A stretch of 64,000 nucleotides of DNA from positions 65,859-129,858 of the forward strand of contig JBFMDN010000008.1 of the NCBI GenBank assembly GCA_040753915.1, read 5' to 3'. Shown here one piece after another: positions 1 through 8,513 of the stretch. The stretch comes from JBFMDN01 sp040753915 (GTDB lineage Bacteria > Desulfobacterota > Desulfomonilia > Desulfomonilales > Desulfomonilaceae). Every line of letters begins with the position of its first letter. The first letter of the stretch is position 1. The notes under the pieces are model-generated. The model was given only the letters and a program-made list of their open reading frames with translations. It searched no databases and was not told the DNA's origin. A program made the position numbers and the translations under genes.

Positions 1-1068
1 ATGCTCGAACTGGAAGGCTCCGGCGCCGCCGCAGCACTGATCCGACCCGGGCATTTCGATCAGGCTCACGTCCTCCAGCGATGCGAGAATCTTCCGCGGC
101 TCCTTGGAGATCCCCATGGATCGAACCAGGTGACACGGATCGTGGTACGTGACATCCACATGCTCTCGACGCTGCCCAGCGCGCAGGGGAAGCTCTTCCA
201 GCCGTTCAGCCACTAACTCGGATACATCTCTGACCTTGGCAGACACCCGCCACGCGGGCTCCGGGTCCAGTCCCAGGTCTTCCATAAGGTGTGGAATGCT
301 TTTCTTGAGCCCTCCTCCGCAGGTTGCACAGTCCACCACGATCGCATCCACATCGCTTCGGTCGAAGAGGGCCAGGTTCTTTTGAATGTTAGGGAGGGCT
401 TCCCTCCGGGCGCCGCTGAGGAAGATGGGTACTGCACAGCACACCTGATCCTGAGGTATTATCACCTCAATGCCCAGGGTAGTGAGGACCTTGACTACGC
501 TGAGCCCAACGTCTTCGTTTATGAGATCCGTTGCACAGCCGGTGAAATAGAGGACTCGTCCCGATCGTCTTCCCTTGGCGGGGACCACTTCACCCATTCG
601 CCCGCGGAACGACTGTTGATTGAAGGTGGGAAGGCGACTCACAGGGATCCTGCCAAGCTTCCAATTGATGTTTAGGGGGACGACGAAAAACCTCTGGCCG
701 AATCGCGCGACTCGGGCGCCCAGTCTCATGAGCATGGGGTTCTTGAGAGCAGCGAACAGCGCCCTCTTGGGCAGCGCCGGCCCCAAAGCCTCGTGAAGCT
801 CCATGCGCATGTTCTCGAAGACCCTATCGAGCCGAACACCGCTCGGACAGGCCTTTGCACACGATTCGCAGAGTATGCAGCTCGCGAGGGCTTCATGGAG
901 GCTCTTCGTTATGGCGAGATCACCTTCCAGGTACTTCTTCACCATTTGTATTCTGCCCCGTGGAGCATACCGCTCCATCCGCGTAGCCTGGTACGTGGGG
1001 CAAACCGCCTGACAGGCAGCGCATTTAAGACAATTGTGGAGGTCCTCCACTACACTTGGTGCAAACAT
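1..1068 (-). CDS. glcF: Glycolate/lactate oxidase iron-sulfur subunit GlcF-like (partial, C-terminus cut)
   Basis: Reading the minus strand from the ATG at 1068 gives 356 uninterrupted codons to the window edge. Two ferredoxin-type [4Fe-4S] motifs lie at Cys13/16/19/23 (CLKCAACQAVCP) and Cys64/67/70/74 (CILCESCAKACP). A first cysteine-rich CCG-type domain follows (FTGC..., VCCAVP, DCATC), then the start of a second (HDPCH, QCCGGAGAF). This is the GlcF/LldE plan; the family is usually about 420-440 residues, so roughly 70-80 residues are missing beyond the edge. An AGGAAG motif precedes the start. It lies 62 bases downstream of the FAD subunit on the same strand, so the two form an operon. The complex would pass electrons from a 2-hydroxyacid (D-lactate or glycolate) to the membrane quinone pool; the substrate cannot be told from sequence. 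Confidence 0.9.
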   Translation of the reverse strand, partial: MFAPSVVEDLHNCLKCAACQAVCPTYQATRMERYAPRGRIQMVKKYLEGDLAITKSLHEALASCILCESCAKACPSGVRLDRVFENMRMELHEALGPALPKRALFAALKNPMLMRLGARVARFGQRFFVVPLNINWKLGRIPVSRLPTFNQQSFRGRMGEVVPAKGRRSGRVLYFTGCATDLINEDVGLSVVKVLTTLGIEVIIPQDQVCCAVPIFLSGARREALPNIQKNLALFDRSDVDAIVVDCATCGGGLKKSIPHLMEDLGLDPEPAWRVSAKVRDVSELVAERLEELPLRAGQRREHVDVTYHDPCHLVRSMGISKEPRKILASLEDVSLIEMPGSDQCCGGAGAFQFEH

Positions 1069-1130
1069 CTGACTTCCTGATACTGAACTTGGTGGCGTTT
1101 CGTTCCGGACACAGAGCCGTGGCGCGCCCC

Positions 1131-2501
1131 TTACACGAATTTGCCGGGGTTCAAAATTCCCTTGGGATCGAAACTTTGCTTGAGGCGTTTGGTCACCGCC
1201 ATGGCTACGGGATCCAGCTCCAGGTCAAGAAATGGAGCCTTGGTCATCCCGATGCCATGCTCTCCGGACAGGGTGCCTCCCAGGGCTAACGCCTCGCGAA
1301 AAATAGCTTCAGTCGCTTTTTCCACACGGTCGAGCTCGCCCTTGTCCCGGTGATCGAACAAGATGATGGGGTGCAGATTGCCGTCCCCAGCGTGGGCCAA
1401 GACTCCGATCTTGAGCGAGTGGCGTTCAGCGATCTCCGTGATCTTGCGCACCATCGCAGTCAAATTTGACACCGGCACCGTGGCGTCTTCGATCATCGCG
1501 TTGGGGCGCAGGCGGGCCATCACCGAAAACGCGGCACGGCGCCCGGTCCACAACCGTTCCGCTTCCTCGGGGGACGACGCCGTCTGGATGCCCGATGCTT
1601 GATTGCTCGTCAGGATATCGCGGATTCTCGCCACCTGGAGATCCAGCCCTTCGGGCTCGCCATCAACCTCAATCAACAGAATCGCGTCCACATTCGTGGG
1701 AAGTCCCAAATGTGAATCCGCCTCCACAGCTTGGATCACCACCCTGTCCATCAGTTCCAGCGCGGTTGGAACAATTCCAGACTTGATTATCCCTGCCACT
1801 GCGTCGGAGCTGCTCTCCAATCTCGGGAAATGGGCCATAATCGTGCGGGACGCCACAGGCTTGGGCACCAGTCGGACTACGATCTCGGTAACAATTCCGA
1901 GCGTTCCTTCCGAGCCGCATATGAGTCTGGTAAGATCGTATCCGGTCACATTCTTGATGGTACGCCCCCCCGTCTTCAGGACATCACCGTTAGCGAGCAC
2001 CACCGTGAGTCCAAGCAAGTAGTCTCGCGTCACCCCGTACTTTAGAGTCTTGGGTCCCCCGGCGTTGGTCCCGACCGTTCCCCCCATTGTCGCTGTCCTC
2101 CAGGAGCTGGGGTCGGGCGGATACATCAATCTAAACTTCTCCACCTCTTGCTGAAGATCGAAATTGATCACGCCAGGCTCCACGCGCGCAACGCGGTTTT
2201 CGCGATCCATTTCAAGAATTTTGTTCATACGCGTCATTGCCAGGACAATTCCGCCCCTCATGGGAACGGTCTGACCGGCCAGGTTTGTGCCTGAGCCTCG
2301 TGGAGTCACAGGAATCGCCTCCCTGTACGCCACTTTCATGATCGCGGAAACCTCTTCCGTTGAGAGAGGATACAGAATTATGTCCGGCAAGTGCTCTTCC
2401 AAATGCGGGTCGAGCGAGTAGATCGCGAGGTCCTCAGGCCGAGTCGACGCGCGTTCCTTGCCCACAATCGCCGTGAGCTCCTTGATTATTTCCTTGTTCA
2501 T
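1131..2501 (-). CDS. glcD: FAD-binding glycolate/D-lactate dehydrogenase subunit GlcD-like
   Basis: 456 residues, the usual length for GlcD/Dld FAD-linked oxidases. The N-terminal half is a PCMH-type FAD domain with the pattern PRGSGTNLAGQ near residue 67 and a later GTVGTNAGGP motif. The C-terminal half is the FAD-oxidase C domain with HAGDGNLHP and GEHGIG motifs. The ATG at 2501 is preceded by AAGGG at about eight bases. It is the upstream partner of the GlcF-like gene. In sulfate reducers such pairs are commonly lactate dehydrogenases feeding menaquinone or Hdr-type proteins, but glycolate oxidation is equally compatible. A FadR/LldR-type regulator sits 2 kb away and might control it, though other genes lie between them. 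Confidence 0.92.
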   Translation of the reverse strand: MNKEIIKELTAIVGKERASTRPEDLAIYSLDPHLEEHLPDIILYPLSTEEVSAIMKVAYREAIPVTPRGSGTNLAGQTVPMRGGIVLAMTRMNKILEMDRENRVARVEPGVINFDLQQEVEKFRLMYPPDPSSWRTATMGGTVGTNAGGPKTLKYGVTRDYLLGLTVVLANGDVLKTGGRTIKNVTGYDLTRLICGSEGTLGIVTEIVVRLVPKPVASRTIMAHFPRLESSSDAVAGIIKSGIVPTALELMDRVVIQAVEADSHLGLPTNVDAILLIEVDGEPEGLDLQVARIRDILTSNQASGIQTASSPEEAERLWTGRRAAFSVMARLRPNAMIEDATVPVSNLTAMVRKITEIAERHSLKIGVLAHAGDGNLHPIILFDHRDKGELDRVEKATEAIFREALALGGTLSGEHGIGMTKAPFLDLELDPVAMAVTKRLKQSFDPKGILNPGKFV

Positions 2502-2801
2502 GCTTGAAGCCCTTTTGCACGCCCCCCACCGACCCCGGGATTGCGAGGATAGCTCAGGGAGGCAGTTTCGACCAATCGGATGCAGAACTGCTACCGTTGC
2601 AAAACACGAAGTGAAAGCGAAATCGTGTCCGGCCTGCTTGGTACCCCTATTCGGAGATGCGGTCGCGAATTCACGGCAACGCTGTTCACGCGAAGGAGGG
2701 CCCGCAGCTAGCCATTGCCCCGAAGCACGTTACGAAGAAAGCATCGGCGACACGCTGGCACTACGAGAAGTTCGCACCGACTCCTCCGCGGCAGGGCCTG
2801 G
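2502..2801. other. Non-coding upstream region of glcD
   Basis: About 300 bases upstream of glcD with no convincing open frame, RNA gene or clear promoter on either strand. It is followed directly by an interspersed repeat. Short frames seen here lack ribosome sites and family resemblance. Confidence 0.5.
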
Positions 2802-2966
2802 TTTCAAACATGCCCTCCCATGAGACAGGCTCTGAACCTGCCCCCTAGCCGGATCGTTGCACAGTGGCCTATATTCAAACCGCCCAAGCCGCCATTCTCC
2901 ACGCGTTCCACCGCCATCGGGTCAACCCCGTTGCCGCGGTGAATACGGCACCGTATTCGTGAAATC
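2802..2966 (-). repeat. M5 interspersed repeat, split copy
   Basis: The outer parts match the M5 repeats at 51590 and 63614 in reverse orientation. Bases 2802-2845 carry the TTCAAAC...GCCCTC...TGAGACAGGCTCTGAACCT end, and 2941-2966 carry the AATACGG...CCGTATTCGTGAAATC end. About 95 unrelated bases separate them, so this copy has either an insertion or a longer centre. It ends three bases before the stop codon of the neighbouring small membrane-protein gene. Confidence 0.55.
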
Positions 2967-2968
2967 GA

Positions 2969-3274
2969 CTACCTACCAGGTCCTCTGGTAGCAAGCAGAT
3001 AGTACTTTCCCCCCTCCGTTTGCCCGATAACGCCTTCGCTCACGAGGTATTCCAGCGCCTTGGCCCGGTAATCTCTGAGACCGACGCGCAAGACATTCGG
3101 TTTGGCATAAGGGAGCTCGACCGCGGACATGGTGTCCACTGCCCCCTGCTTTTCAAGGTCCTGGATCAAACGCGCTGCGGCTTTCTGCATCTTCCGCATG
3201 ATTACGATACGCGTCAGAATGAACACCACAACGAGTATCACGATGCCGATTGCGATTTGCACGTTTTCAGACAA
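2969..3274 (-). CDS. Small single-pass membrane protein with C-terminal winged-helix-like part
   Basis: 101 residues from a TTG start at 3274, chosen because a perfect AAGGAG lies six bases upstream; an in-frame GTG at 3304 would add ten residues. One strongly hydrophobic segment (about residues 4-24, VQIAIGIVILVVVFILT) is followed by a basic stretch and a cytoplasmic region. Its tail (ALEYLVSEGVIGQTEGGKYYL) looks like the recognition-helix and wing end of a small winged helix. I do not recognise a named family. The next gene upstream on the same strand starts 131 bases away. The function is unknown. Confidence 0.7.
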   Translation of the reverse strand: MSENVQIAIGIVILVVVFILTRIVIMRKMQKAAARLIQDLEKQGAVDTMSAVELPYAKPNVLRVGLRDYRAKALEYLVSEGVIGQTEGGKYYLLATRGPGR

Positions 3275-3405
3275 TGTGGGCTCCTTCGGGGGAACGCGCG
3301 GCACACCGCTTGCCGTGTAGCGCTTTCGCTGTCAAACGCCACGCCTTCACCTGCAAAGAGAACACCCCTTGGCCCCCTCCGAAAACGCTCTCATAGACGC
3401 AGCCG

Positions 3406-4236
3406 TCAGTATCCGTACGGAAACTGTGTCACGACGATCTCGTTGACAACACTCTTCACGCCCGGATACTCGGAAGCAATCTTCTCCGCTCTCTCCTTAT
3501 GTTTGGGATCCGAGACCCGGCCGGACAGCGTAATCTCCCCATTCAATCCCGAAGCTGCTTCCACCTTCGATGCACTGACAGGGGTCAGCCGCTTCTTGAT
3601 CACCGCTTCCACTCGTTTTGCCAGAGCCATGGCCGAGAGCCGCTCTTTCCAGTGCTCCGGCTCAGGAGTACGCTCCAGAGAGTCGATCCCCTGGCAGACG
3701 ACCGCGGCTGCGCCTTCAGCAGTGTAATGCTCTGTGTTGATGATTAAATCATAGAGCGTCCAATCCTGCACATCATGCTCGAAGACGGATTGAATGAGCG
3801 CCCGTCGCTCACGGTCGTGCTTGCGAACGAATTCTGCTGCCTGAGGTCTCTGCAAGCCCAATCTCTCCGCTACGCGCTGCACTCGGACATCCGTGGGAGC
3901 AACGGTTCGCACGCTGAACACTCCCGGGATGTCCTTCAGAACGAGCTGTGACCCTCTTCCGATCAGGACAACTTTTCCCTCACTGGCGAACTCGTACGTC
4001 AAAGCCTCAAAAAGAGCCAGATACACAGGGGTGTCGAAAAAGAACCGCTCCCAGAAACCAGGGCCTTTCTCCGTCTCGTACATGACGCAGATGTCCTTGA
4101 ATTCCGGATCGCATGTCTCAGCCCGCTCGTGAACCTGTGCTTGACCGATCAATCTGAAACCTTTTTCACGTGCCACAATCGCTGCGATAACATCGCCGAG
4201 GCTCCCGATCTGTCTCGAGAAGGTTATGACTTGCAT
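3406..4236 (-). CDS. Cytidylate-kinase-like protein fused to a BON domain
   Basis: 276 residues. Residues 1-195 resemble the cytidylate kinase-like family (Cytidylate_kin2): ITFSRQIGSLGDVIAAIVAREKG at the P-loop position, VLIGRGSQLVL, then a helical lid rich in Arg (RVQRVAERLG, KHDRERRALI) and LYDLIINTEHY. Residues about 205-270 form a BON domain (VEAVIKKRL, LSGRVSDPKHKERAEKIA, VKSVVNEI). The P-loop is degenerate (GSLGDV instead of GSGGRE), so catalytic activity is doubtful. The ATG start has AAAGGA seven bases upstream. It is transcribed away from the FadR-type regulator gene. A sensory or scaffold role is a guess only. Confidence 0.8.
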   Translation of the reverse strand: MQVITFSRQIGSLGDVIAAIVAREKGFRLIGQAQVHERAETCDPEFKDICVMYETEKGPGFWERFFFDTPVYLALFEALTYEFASEGKVVLIGRGSQLVLKDIPGVFSVRTVAPTDVRVQRVAERLGLQRPQAAEFVRKHDRERRALIQSVFEHDVQDWTLYDLIINTEHYTAEGAAAVVCQGIDSLERTPEPEHWKERLSAMALAKRVEAVIKKRLTPVSASKVEAASGLNGEITLSGRVSDPKHKERAEKIASEYPGVKSVVNEIVVTQFPYGY

Positions 4237-4344
4237 GCCGTGTCCTTTCCTCGGGCAGGATCGGGAAACGCCGCCGTGCCGAGCCTGCCGTAAGCTGCCA
4301 TGGGCTGATCTGTCCCGTTCTTTCTGCGGGAATAATATTTTTGT

Positions 4345-4353
4345 ATTGTAGCA
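4345..4353 (-). promoter_or_regulatory. Candidate extended -10 promoter for the kinase/BON gene
   Basis: The minus strand reads TGCTACAAT, an extended -10 (TGn followed by TACAAT, five of six matches to TATAAT). It lies about 110 bases upstream of the kinase-like gene in an AT-rich patch. No good -35 is visible, as is usual for extended -10 promoters. Confidence 0.3.
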
Positions 4354-4412
4354 CAGGGCATTCGCATAGGATAGCCCTCACAGTGGACCCGGGATGATTG
4401 TCTAATGGTAAA

Positions 4413-4425
4413 TTGGAACGACCAA
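4413..4425. promoter_or_regulatory. Candidate FadR/LldR-type operator
   Basis: A perfect inverted repeat TTGG-AACGA-CCAA sits 73 bases upstream of the regulator gene, in the shared region with the divergent kinase/BON gene. FadR-subfamily GntR regulators often bind short TGGT/ACCA-type palindromes and control their own genes. A second palindrome, ATCAATTGAT at 4429-4438, lies just beside it. Binding is inferred from position and symmetry only. Confidence 0.4.
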
Positions 4426-4497
4426 AAAATCAATTGATCATTTTCTTTGTTCAGTCTATGATCTCCCACACAGCCATTCGGCCATAGAGCATCATCC

Positions 4498-5244
4498 ATG
4501 ACAAAGTCCGAAAGCACGCCGGAATCGATTTTCAGCCCTATCAGAATCGAGAGGGTTTCAGAAAAAGTCGCGCAGCAGATCAAGAAAGCCATCAGCGATG
4601 GCATCTTCAAGGTGGGGGACCGGCTCCCGTCGGAGAGAGATCTCGTGGAGCAGATGGGGGTGAGTCGACCTTCAATACGGGAGGCGATCCAACTTCTGGA
4701 GCTTCAGGGGATGGTGGAAACCGTTCACGGCGGTGGGTCCGTTGTCCGCAACATAGCCGAACAGGACATTCAGAAGCCCATTGAAACGTTTCTCCGTGAG
4801 GATCGCCAGCGGGTGCTCGAACTGACCCACGTGCGCGCGTTCATGGAAAAGTGGGCGGCGCGCCAAGCCGCGTCCCAGCGGAGTGAGGAGGAGCTCGAAC
4901 GCATGGGCAGGTACCTCAGGGAGATGGAGAAAGACTTCGATCGAGGACGAGTCCGCCCTGACATAGACTTCAAATTCCATTCGGAAATCGCTGCTGCCAC
5001 CCACAACACTATTTTTGTCCACCTCATGGACAGCATCCATCAATTGGTGAAATACTCAGTCCAGGTGCACCGCGAGGAAGTTTTCCTGGCGAGAGAATCC
5101 CAGGAGATCATTCTCAATCACCACAGAAAGATCTTCTCTGCCATCCGAAATCGCCTTCCGGAAACTGCCGAGAGTGCCATGGCCGAGCACCTTGAATTCG
5201 TGGTGCGCGAGTATACGAAGAAGTTTCTTCAGGCAGAGGACTAA
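4498..5244 (+). CDS. FadR/LldR-family (GntR) transcriptional regulator
   Basis: 248 residues. Residues about 15-85 are a GntR-type winged helix with the hallmark DRLPSERDLVEQMGVSRPSIREAI..LEL.GMVE..HGGGSVV. Residues about 95-230 are an all-helical FCD effector domain with the metal/ligand residues Asp and His expected of this class (DIDFKFHSEIA, HHRKIFSAI). These regulators respond to organic acids or acyl groups (lactate, glycolate, long-chain acyl-CoA). The nearby glcDF-type genes make lactate or glycolate a reasonable guess. No strong ribosome site precedes the ATG at 4498. A palindrome at 4413-4425 may be its own operator. Repeat element M3 starts seven bases after the stop. Confidence 0.9.
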   Translation: MTKSESTPESIFSPIRIERVSEKVAQQIKKAISDGIFKVGDRLPSERDLVEQMGVSRPSIREAIQLLELQGMVETVHGGGSVVRNIAEQDIQKPIETFLREDRQRVLELTHVRAFMEKWAARQAASQRSEEELERMGRYLREMEKDFDRGRVRPDIDFKFHSEIAAATHNTIFVHLMDSIHQLVKYSVQVHREEVFLARESQEIILNHHRKIFSAIRNRLPETAESAMAEHLEFVVREYTKKFLQAED

Positions 5245-5250
5245 AGACAA

Positions 5251-5377
5251 GGGGTCAGGTCTTGTTTCTTGATCTTCCTCTCACATCTTGAACTCGCCTG
5301 CTCGGTCTAGACCAGGCCAGTGGCCTATTGACAGACCATCACCATCATCGATTCGTCAAGAAACAAGACCTGACCCC
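5251..5377. repeat. M3 palindromic element, copy 1 (REP/MITE-like)
   Basis: 127 bases bounded by a perfect 22-base inverted repeat (GGGGTCAGGTCTTGTTTCTT... at 5251 and its complement ending at 5377). A second copy lies at 14686-14811. It fills the gap between two convergent genes, the regulator ending at 5244 and the radical SAM gene ending at 5387, so its long hairpin could end transcription in both directions. GGGGTCAGGTCTTG termini resemble the REP sequences that accompany REP-associated tyrosine transposases; none is in this window. Confidence 0.85.
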
Positions 5378-5386
5378 CCTCCGTAC

Positions 5387-7153
5387 TCAGGACTCGTACG
5401 AGGGGTGTCGAGAAATCCGGAAATCCCTTACTCCCCCGATCTTTCCATACAGCCTGCTCAATTGCAGCAACGTCCGATAAGCGTGTCTGTAACGATAGGA
5501 GACGCGCTTGCGGACCATGGGGGCAAACTTTCCGGAATCCCAGGAATCCAGGGCCCCAACCTGCGCGAGCGTGATCGAAGCCGCGGCCACGAACTTGAGC
5601 ATAGTGTCCAGGTCCAGTCCTTGCGGGTCTTGAGCGTGTAGCCCCATTACAATTTCCAGAATAGTGCGCTTTCCGTCACACGCAGACCAATACCGATCCA
5701 GGAGGTGGTTGAATGCTGCTACATTTCTCACCTTGGTCAGTGGTGAGTCATACCGCAGGTAATCCGCTATAGCGACGTACGAAACAATGACACTGAACAC
5801 ACGGTCATCGGTGGCCAGGCCCTGGATGGTCCGTACGGGCTTGTCATTCATGAGGCTGTGCGGCAGAAAGCAGGTGGAGCTGTGATGAAAGTCCTCCTCG
5901 TCCTGCCACATGCACCGCCCGAGCTCGTCGGCCTGCTCGAACATCCTGGTTCCCACGTGAGGAGTGCAGCATTGTCCGATGTATATGTCAAACGGCAAGT
6001 GGTGAAAGAATTTGTATCTCGGGAGTCCGTCCAGCAGCTTGTCCATGAACGCAGCCTGTTCGTACGCACCCCGTATGGTGTCCCCGGGCAAGTAACTCAT
6101 GTAGGTGTACATGGGAAACATATTGTTTTTCTTTTGAATCTCACAGGCCCTCGTCAAGTTCTCCAGGGTTTCATTCTTCTCCACAATCTCGTAGGCCGCA
6201 GGGTTAGAGCTTTCTATTCCTATCTCCAGGCCGATGAGGCCGGCTCGAGACAAGAGGGGGATGATGTCTTCTCTCTGGGCCACGTGGGAAGCTCGGGTGA
6301 GCCCCACCCATCGGATGCGAAGATCCCGCCTCAAGATCTCTTCCGCAAGGGCTTGAATGTGCTTGCGATTCAGGAGTAAGTTGTCGTCCCAGAAATGAAA
6401 TTGATCGATTCCGAAGTGTTTTTTCACATATTCCAGCTCATCGACTATGTTCTCGGGAGATCTCCATCGTACGCGACGACGCCAAATCGCGGGGGACACA
6501 CAAAACGAGCAATTGTATGGACATCCCCGCGACCCGATGATCGGGAACCTGGGACCTCCTACCACGTGCATCGGTGTGTTGTAGTGCTTCAGCTCCAGCA
6601 AGCCCCACGCGGGAAACGGGAGCGAGTCCAAGTCATTGATGAAGCCCTGGAAGGGAGGAACGTGGACTCGCCCGTCCCTAAGGCATGCCACTCCGGGAAC
6701 CTCGGGCAGATCCTTTGTTTCTCTCAACGCATCGATCAGACTGGCAAAAGACCGTTCTCCTTCGTGGAGGACAGCAAAATCAGCGTTTTCCAGGGCCTTT
6801 TCCGGTCTGAGGGTGGGATCGACCCCGCCGTGAACGATTACCCCTCTTTTTCCGGCCTCTTTGACAGCAGCGCAGAATCGGTTCACAAACTGAAATTGAT
6901 TCGTCCAGTACCCGAAGCCCAACACGTCCCATTTTTTGGACAACACGGCTTTTAGCGTATTCCGAAAACCTGCGTTCGTAACCTGCGGATTCAATATTTC
7001 CACGGAAATGCGCTTGTCGTGTGCCAGCAGGTAGGATGCCAGATACAGGAGCCCCATGGGAAACATCCGCTTGAGCTTCCTGTTGTGTGGCAAGGGGGGA
7101 TTGACCAGGAGAACTTTGATCTTTCCATCCCTGAGACGTGCATGGTCGGTCAT
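5387..7153 (-). CDS. B12-binding-type radical SAM protein
   Basis: 588 residues. The N-terminal part (about 12-150) has the Rossmann-like fold of cobalamin-binding domains (KVLLVNPPLP, MGLLYLASYL, IVHGGVDPTL). The radical SAM core follows with the cluster motif Cys211/215/218 (SRGCPYNCSFC) and later GLEIGIESS. A C-terminal region of about 150 residues has no obvious family. Such proteins methylate or rearrange unactivated carbons, or modify lipids and peptides. The ATG lies four bases after the stop of the glycosyltransferase gene, so the two are translationally coupled. The partners suggest modification of a glycan or glycolipid; the substrate is unknown. Confidence 0.88.
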   Translation of the reverse strand: MTDHARLRDGKIKVLLVNPPLPHNRKLKRMFPMGLLYLASYLLAHDKRISVEILNPQVTNAGFRNTLKAVLSKKWDVLGFGYWTNQFQFVNRFCAAVKEAGKRGVIVHGGVDPTLRPEKALENADFAVLHEGERSFASLIDALRETKDLPEVPGVACLRDGRVHVPPFQGFINDLDSLPFPAWGLLELKHYNTPMHVVGGPRFPIIGSRGCPYNCSFCVSPAIWRRRVRWRSPENIVDELEYVKKHFGIDQFHFWDDNLLLNRKHIQALAEEILRRDLRIRWVGLTRASHVAQREDIIPLLSRAGLIGLEIGIESSNPAAYEIVEKNETLENLTRACEIQKKNNMFPMYTYMSYLPGDTIRGAYEQAAFMDKLLDGLPRYKFFHHLPFDIYIGQCCTPHVGTRMFEQADELGRCMWQDEEDFHHSSTCFLPHSLMNDKPVRTIQGLATDDRVFSVIVSYVAIADYLRYDSPLTKVRNVAAFNHLLDRYWSACDGKRTILEIVMGLHAQDPQGLDLDTMLKFVAAASITLAQVGALDSWDSGKFAPMVRKRVSYRYRHAYRTLLQLSRLYGKIGGVRDFRISRHPSYES

Positions 7154-7156
7154 GTC

Positions 7157-8476
7157 TTACCCGGTGCGAGAGCCCAGAAAAAGCTCCCGGTAATGATTTT
7201 CAAAAATGGCCTCCCACTGATACCTCTCGAGGCACCGCCGGCGGCCCCGTCTTCCAAGACTCTGGCGCAGCAGAGGATCGTCGCAAAGTGCGCTCAAGAC
7301 CTCGACCGTACGGGAGACGTCACCCGGTGGCACGAGATAGCCGGTACGGCCGTCTGAGATCAGATCCTTGAGACCGCCCACGGACGTGGCGACCACAGGC
7401 AGTCCTGAAGCGGCGGCTTCCAGCGCGACTATTCCCTGGGGCTCAGGCCACAGGGAGGGGATAAACGCCACATGAGACGCGCGGTACAAATCCGGCAATC
7501 TCTCTGGAGACAACCATCCCGCTGCCTGGACATTCGCCCCGGAGATGCCTTTGAGCGAGCCCGTAATTCGAAAGATCATCTGAGGTCTTGCTGCGGCCAT
7601 TCGGCGGATCACTTCCGCAAGGAAATCTCTCCCCTTGTGGTGCTCGCTCACGCGGCCGGGAACCACCACCGCCACCGGCCCTGCCGGCTGCTCGGGGGAC
7701 GGAGCAAATCTTGCACAGTCTACACCGGATGGGATGACCATGACACGGTCATTGTACGGTCGAACCCGGCTTTGTGTCCACTGGTTGTACACGATGACCG
7801 TAGACGCCGCTCTGAGACCCTCTTTTACCACCTCTCGATACCCGGGTGCCCATGCCCCGGCGCGTACATACTCCTGGACCCAGCGAACTGCGGGATGCTT
7901 CGCGTAAAAGCTTGTGGAGCACGCGAGACAACCCAGGTAATCGCTCCCCCCATTGAGGTAATTGCGCTCACACAATTTGCCACGCCTGAAAAACCACCCG
8001 TCCGCCTTTGTGCAGAGGAATTCGTGTGCGTATATCCGAAGAATGGGCCTCCATGGTGCCAGATCTTTCGCAAGATGGGCCTTGAGGTGCCAACCGTTTG
8101 AGATGAAGGTGGCATCGGGACGGAACGACTCCAGTGCCGCTGCATATCGACGACCGATAACAGAAGGCTTGAAATCCAGGCCGCTGATCTCGATGTGCTG
8201 GACATCGAAGGGCATGGGTCCGTCGATGGCTCCTCGAAGAAAAAACCGGGAGTATTTTCCCAATATGGTGTCTACGACAGTCTTCCTGCCTGAGAAAAAC
8301 GTCTCGATCTTCGGCACGATGAGCTTGACCGTCGCGTGCCTGGAGAGCCACGATGCGACATTGACCACATCGACGAACGCCCCCGCGTCGGGAGGCCAAC
8401 ACATCAACAAATCGCATATGGCTATTCTGGGAGTCCTGAAAGACACGGCAATTCCTTCATGGATTGGCCGCCACAT
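7157..8476 (-). CDS. GT4-type (group 1) glycosyltransferase
   Basis: 439 residues with the two-Rossmann GT-B plan. The nucleotide-sugar site is at the C-terminal domain (VVVPGRVSEHHKGRDFL, then EPQGIVALEAAASGLPVVAT and GGLKDLISDGRTGYLVPPGD). Around residues 140-180 there is a cluster of cysteines (CTKADG, LCERN, CLACS) that could bind a metal, as seen in some GT4 enzymes. The ATG at 8476 has GAGG five bases before it; a GTG ten codons later with AAGGA upstream is an alternative start. It is followed four bases later by the radical SAM gene and preceded by the DUF362 gene. Confidence 0.88.
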   Translation of the reverse strand: MWRPIHEGIAVSFRTPRIAICDLLMCWPPDAGAFVDVVNVASWLSRHATVKLIVPKIETFFSGRKTVVDTILGKYSRFFLRGAIDGPMPFDVQHIEISGLDFKPSVIGRRYAAALESFRPDATFISNGWHLKAHLAKDLAPWRPILRIYAHEFLCTKADGWFFRRGKLCERNYLNGGSDYLGCLACSTSFYAKHPAVRWVQEYVRAGAWAPGYREVVKEGLRAASTVIVYNQWTQSRVRPYNDRVMVIPSGVDCARFAPSPEQPAGPVAVVVPGRVSEHHKGRDFLAEVIRRMAAARPQMIFRITGSLKGISGANVQAAGWLSPERLPDLYRASHVAFIPSLWPEPQGIVALEAAASGLPVVATSVGGLKDLISDGRTGYLVPPGDVSRTVEVLSALCDDPLLRQSLGRRGRRRCLERYQWEAIFENHYRELFLGSRTG

Positions 8477-8492
8477 GCATGCCTCAACGTCA

Positions 8493-8513
8493 TGAAGCCC
8501 TCAACGGGCTTCA
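8493..8513. terminator. Hairpin between the DUF362 and glycosyltransferase genes
   Basis: Perfect 8-base stem (TGAAGCCC / GGGCTTCA) with a 5-base loop that includes the stop codon of the DUF362 gene. There is no T-run on the minus strand, so it is more likely an mRNA-stability or partial attenuation structure than a full terminator. Confidence 0.35.

Noticed and set aside
1..1080. Several plus-strand frames at the left edge
   Set aside because: The minus strand there encodes a clear GlcF protein with all its cysteine motifs; plus-strand frames are shadows.
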